Below are positions 61,560 through 64,000 of a stretch of DNA of 64,000 nt, piece by piece; positions within the stretch are counted from its first letter, which is position 1, and each line of letters starts with the position of its first letter. The position numbers and the translations under genes were made by a program. This DNA is from Pseudoalteromonas sp. UG3-2 (GTDB lineage: Bacteria > Pseudomonadota > Gammaproteobacteria > Enterobacterales > Alteromonadaceae): the NCBI RefSeq assembly GCF_037120705.1, contig NZ_JAWLJU010000002.1:496001-560000 (forward strand), given 5' to 3'. Below the pieces are notes generated by a model. That model had not been told where the DNA came from. It saw nothing but the letters and a program-made list of their open reading frames with translations, and ran no database searches.

Positions 61560-62363
61560 ATGAAAAAATTTACCGCACCAGAAACTTGGCAGGTCGAGTG
61601 CCTTAACAACCCGGCTTTTAGTCATCTCAATGACTTATTTCAATTACACCAACAACCAGACTGGCCATCACCACAGTGGCTGACGGCACAAGTTAACCGA
61701 GTGAGCAAACAGCACTATGATACGGTGTTTGTCGCTGATCATGAGCTTGATTTCGGCGATAAATATTACGAAGAAATTATATATCAAAGCCATAAAGTGC
61801 CCACCCGTAGTAACAATTGGCATGACTTATTTGGTGCCTTAATATGGTGTTTATTTCCGAAAACCAAAGCGTTACTTAATGCCTTGCACATTGCAGAGAT
61901 AGAACAATTTGGTTTGAAACAGCGCAGCAAAAAACGCAATGCCCTGACCTTATTCGATGAGTGCGGTATGGTATTAGCAATTGATGATGAAAAGTGGCGC
62001 ACCGAGCTGCAAGCACACCAATGGCAAAGCGTGTTTTACGACAACAGAGCAGCCTGGTTTAGTCGTATTCAGCCTTTTGTATTTGGCCATGCCAATTATG
62101 AAATGATGACCAATCCCTTTATCGGTTTAACCGCGAAGTTGGTGTGCATTGTCGTTCCCCCTGAGTTCAACACATTGAGCTTGGCGCAACAGTATCAGTA
62201 TTTAGATGAGCAATTGGTGGCGTGGATCAACAATGGTTTGCTGGACGATAACAGTCAATTGTCGCCGCTGCCGCTGCTAGGGATCCCAACTTGGCATGCA
62301 GAGGATCAAGACTTAACCTTTTACCAAAATACGGATTATTTTCGTCCTAAAAGAAGGAAGTAG
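61560..62363 (+). CDS. DUF3025 family protein
   Basis: A 267-aa cytoplasmic protein of the DUF3025 family (ALTLFDECGMVLAI, LLGIPTWHAEDQ and the HDLFGALIWCLFPKTK block). Function is unknown. No signal or membrane segments. ATG 61560 directly follows an AT-rich spacer, and no strong Shine-Dalgarno is visible. It is one base upstream of the ABC transporter pair and may be cotranscribed with it, though no functional link is known. Confidence 0.88.
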   Translation: MKKFTAPETWQVECLNNPAFSHLNDLFQLHQQPDWPSPQWLTAQVNRVSKQHYDTVFVADHELDFGDKYYEEIIYQSHKVPTRSNNWHDLFGALIWCLFPKTKALLNALHIAEIEQFGLKQRSKKRNALTLFDECGMVLAIDDEKWRTELQAHQWQSVFYDNRAAWFSRIQPFVFGHANYEMMTNPFIGLTAKLVCIVVPPEFNTLSLAQQYQYLDEQLVAWINNGLLDDNSQLSPLPLLGIPTWHAEDQDLTFYQNTDYFRPKRRK

Positions 62364-62364
62364 C

Positions 62365-63150
62365 ATGATAGCTATATCAGGACTAAAAAAACGCTTTGTG
62401 CTGACCAAAGAGCATAAAAAGAACAAAAGCACCACCGACCCCAGAGAGCGCGATGGTTACTTTCATAGCGTGGAAGACGTCAGTTTATTATGTGGCGCAG
62501 GGGAAGTATTAGGCCTACTTGGCCCCAATGGCGCAGGCAAAACCACCACGTTACGAATGTTGTCTACAGCGCTTAAACCCGATGCCGGGAGCATTAATAT
62601 TGCAGGCAAAGACGTGGTAAAAAAACCAATATTGGCAAGAAAGGCGATTGGTTTTCTTTCGGGCTCAACCGGACTTTATGGCCGCCTTACCGCAAAAGAA
62701 AACGTGGAATATTTTGCCCGTTTACATGGTCTGCGGGGAAAGGCATTGAAATTACGCTGTGACGAGCTATTTCAGCGCTTAGAAATGACCTCATTTTTGG
62801 ATAAACGGGCCGAGCACTTATCCACGGGGATGAAGCAAAAAACCAATATTGCCCGGGCTGTGGTTCATAATCCTGAGGTAGTAGTACTGGATGAGCCCAC
62901 CACGGGGTTGGATATTATGACCACGCAAACCGTGATTGAATTTATACGCGACCTAAAGTCACAAGGCACCCCGGTGATTTTTTCTACCCACCATTTAGAT
63001 GAAATCGCTTTATTGTGTGACCGGGTATCAGTAATCAATGAAGGGGTAACCTGCTTTGATGGCTCACTAGCGCAGTTTAAAGAACAAGGGCAAAGCCAAG
63101 AGCTTAACCAGGCCTTTTTAAACCTATTAACGGGAGGCGCAGATGTTTGA
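62365..63150 (+). CDS. natA: ABC transporter ATPase, NatA-like
   Basis: A 261-aa ATPase with Walker A GPNGAGKTT, signature LSTGMKQK and Walker B VVVLDEPTTGLD, then the H-loop STHHLDE. LSTGMKQK in place of LSGG is common in the NatA/CcmA-like exporters. It pairs with the partial membrane protein that follows, matching NatAB sodium-export or ABC-2 drug/lipid export systems; the substrate is not shown. AAGGAAG precedes the ATG. The gene overlaps natB by eight bases. Confidence 0.9.
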   Translation: MIAISGLKKRFVLTKEHKKNKSTTDPRERDGYFHSVEDVSLLCGAGEVLGLLGPNGAGKTTTLRMLSTALKPDAGSINIAGKDVVKKPILARKAIGFLSGSTGLYGRLTAKENVEYFARLHGLRGKALKLRCDELFQRLEMTSFLDKRAEHLSTGMKQKTNIARAVVHNPEVVVLDEPTTGLDIMTTQTVIEFIRDLKSQGTPVIFSTHHLDEIALLCDRVSVINEGVTCFDGSLAQFKEQGQSQELNQAFLNLLTGGADV

Positions 63151-64000
63151 GGTCTTTTTAAAAGAAGTACGCGAACTTTTGCGTGACCGCAAAACCTTGT
63201 TTTTTGTTATCGCCTTACCCATGTTGATCTTTCCGGTGATTATGGCGTTAATGGGCTTTTTGGCTTCTCAGGCCGCACTCGAAGCCAAGCAAGAAGTGCA
63301 TACCTATTATCTGGTGAACTCGGACTATGCTAAGCCTTTTGCTGACAAAGTGTTTTATCATAAAAGTTTTCAATTGTACGAGGGCGATAGGACACTGAAC
63401 ACAGTGGCAGAGCTTCGGCAAGCCGTGAAAGATGGCATTATTGATGTGGGGATTTTTATTCCTTCTGATCCGGTGGCGAGCTTAGATGCGGGGGTCAAAA
63501 GTGAATGGCAAATTGTATTTAATGACGCGCAATCCATTAACTTTATTTTTAATCGCTTGTCTGAACTGGCAAAAGACTTTTCAGATGAGTTGAGAGCGGC
63601 AAAGCTGGATCAACTCGGACTTTCAAAAGCGCTACAACAAGCGATCCTAGAGCCCATCAGCATTACTAAGGTGGATACCGCAGACACCCGTGAAAACTTG
63701 GGGGAGAAGCTCGGCGCTTTTATTCCTTACATGCTAATCCCTCTGGTGTTAATGGGGGCCAGCTATCCGGCCATTGATTTAGGTGCCGGTGAAAAAGAGC
63801 GCGGCACACTTGAAACGCTGCTGTTAACGCCTATTTCTCGAACTGAGCTGGTTTTAGGGAAGTTTTTAACGGTATTAAGCAGCTCGATTTTTTGTGCCAT
63901 GGTGACGGTATCGAGCATGGCATTATGGATAGCAATAGCAAGTCAATTTGTGGCATTAGATATCGTTAAAAGCGCCTTTTCTTCCGTGGCGTTAGTGGAC
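63143..64000 (+). CDS. natB: ABC-2 type permease, NatB-like (3' truncated by window)
   Basis: The first 286 codons are visible. A start helix (about residues 21-43, FFVIALPMLIFPVIMALMGFL) is followed by a large periplasmic domain (44-190) and then helices near 195-210 and 236-260. KERGTLETLLLTPISRTELVLGK is the conserved ABC-2 coupling segment. It is the membrane partner of the preceding ATPase. GGGAGG and ATG inside the ATPase 3' end give an eight-base overlap. The gene runs off the right edge, so its C-terminal helices are not seen. Confidence 0.88.
   Translation, partial: MFEVFLKEVRELLRDRKTLFFVIALPMLIFPVIMALMGFLASQAALEAKQEVHTYYLVNSDYAKPFADKVFYHKSFQLYEGDRTLNTVAELRQAVKDGIIDVGIFIPSDPVASLDAGVKSEWQIVFNDAQSINFIFNRLSELAKDFSDELRAAKLDQLGLSKALQQAILEPISITKVDTADTRENLGEKLGAFIPYMLIPLVLMGASYPAIDLGAGEKERGTLETLLLTPISRTELVLGKFLTVLSSSIFCAMVTVSSMALWIAIASQFVALDIVKSAFSSVALVD

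Noticed and set aside
1..64000. CRISPR arrays, prophage, integrons, toxin-antitoxin or defence islands
   Set aside because: No regularly spaced repeats, transposases, integrases, phage genes or recognisable defence genes were seen; the gene order is mostly conserved backbone.

Overview
The window looks like chromosomal backbone of a marine gammaproteobacterium of the order Alteromonadales (a Colwelliaceae/Pseudoalteromonadaceae-like relative; the genus cannot be fixed from this sequence). The reasons are enterobacterial-type gene order (msrC-proQ-prc; pyrD-zapC-rlmKL-uup; comEC-msbA-lpxK-ycaR-kdsB; gltA divergent from sdhCDAB-sucABCD) combined with large NAD-glutamate dehydrogenase, NhaC, DUF2835, DUF3025, DUF3466 and an Oar-like TonB receptor. 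GC is moderate by eye (not computed). No prophage, transposase, CRISPR array, rRNA or plasmid function was seen, and every gene appears intact except the last, which the window edge cuts.

Layout. 0-1.3 kb: yccA (minus) and two identical tandem tRNA-Ser(UGA) genes. 1.4-5.4 kb: small membrane protein, then msrC / 92-aa protein / proQ / prc. 5.5-9.9 kb: nhaC, pepN, DUF2835. 10.0-17.1 kb: a four-gene envelope cluster (DUF1302, DUF1329, YCF48-like propeller, RND/MMPL exporter) behind a promoter whose start region carries an 18-bp palindrome; this is the best candidate for a poorly described system. 17.3-22.1 kb: gdhB. 22.3-30.2 kb: pyrD, zapC, rlmKL, glutaredoxin-like protein, uup, DUF3466. 30.3-38.2 kb: DUF2062 divergent from comEC, then msbA-lpxK-ycaR-kdsB (LPS export and Kdo/lipid A synthesis), a pseudouridine synthase and tcdA. 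38.3-40.0 kb (minus): csdA-csdE, converging on tcdA at a bidirectional terminator. 40.1-51.6 kb: TCA-cycle block, gltA (minus) divergent from sdhCDAB, sucAB and sucCD; SucB has two lipoyl domains.

51.7-64 kb is more accessory: a dispersed MITE-like repeat, a small membrane protein, an ABM-domain protein, a TonB receptor / M24 peptidase / ornithine-cyclodeaminase-family cluster behind a perfect 16-bp palindrome, a 10-TM putative metal exporter behind a Fur-box-like site and a 12-bp inverted repeat, an M28 lipoprotein peptidase, DUF3025, and a NatAB-type ABC exporter running off the right edge.

Several themes connect the genes. Central carbon/nitrogen flux (gdhB makes 2-oxoglutarate, which SucAB, SucCD and Sdh oxidise) sits beside envelope building (msbA, lpxK, kdsB) and peptide use (pepN, M24, M28, OCD). 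Many start codons were moved inward from the longest frame because a Shine-Dalgarno sequence or family alignment supports a later codon; each case is stated.
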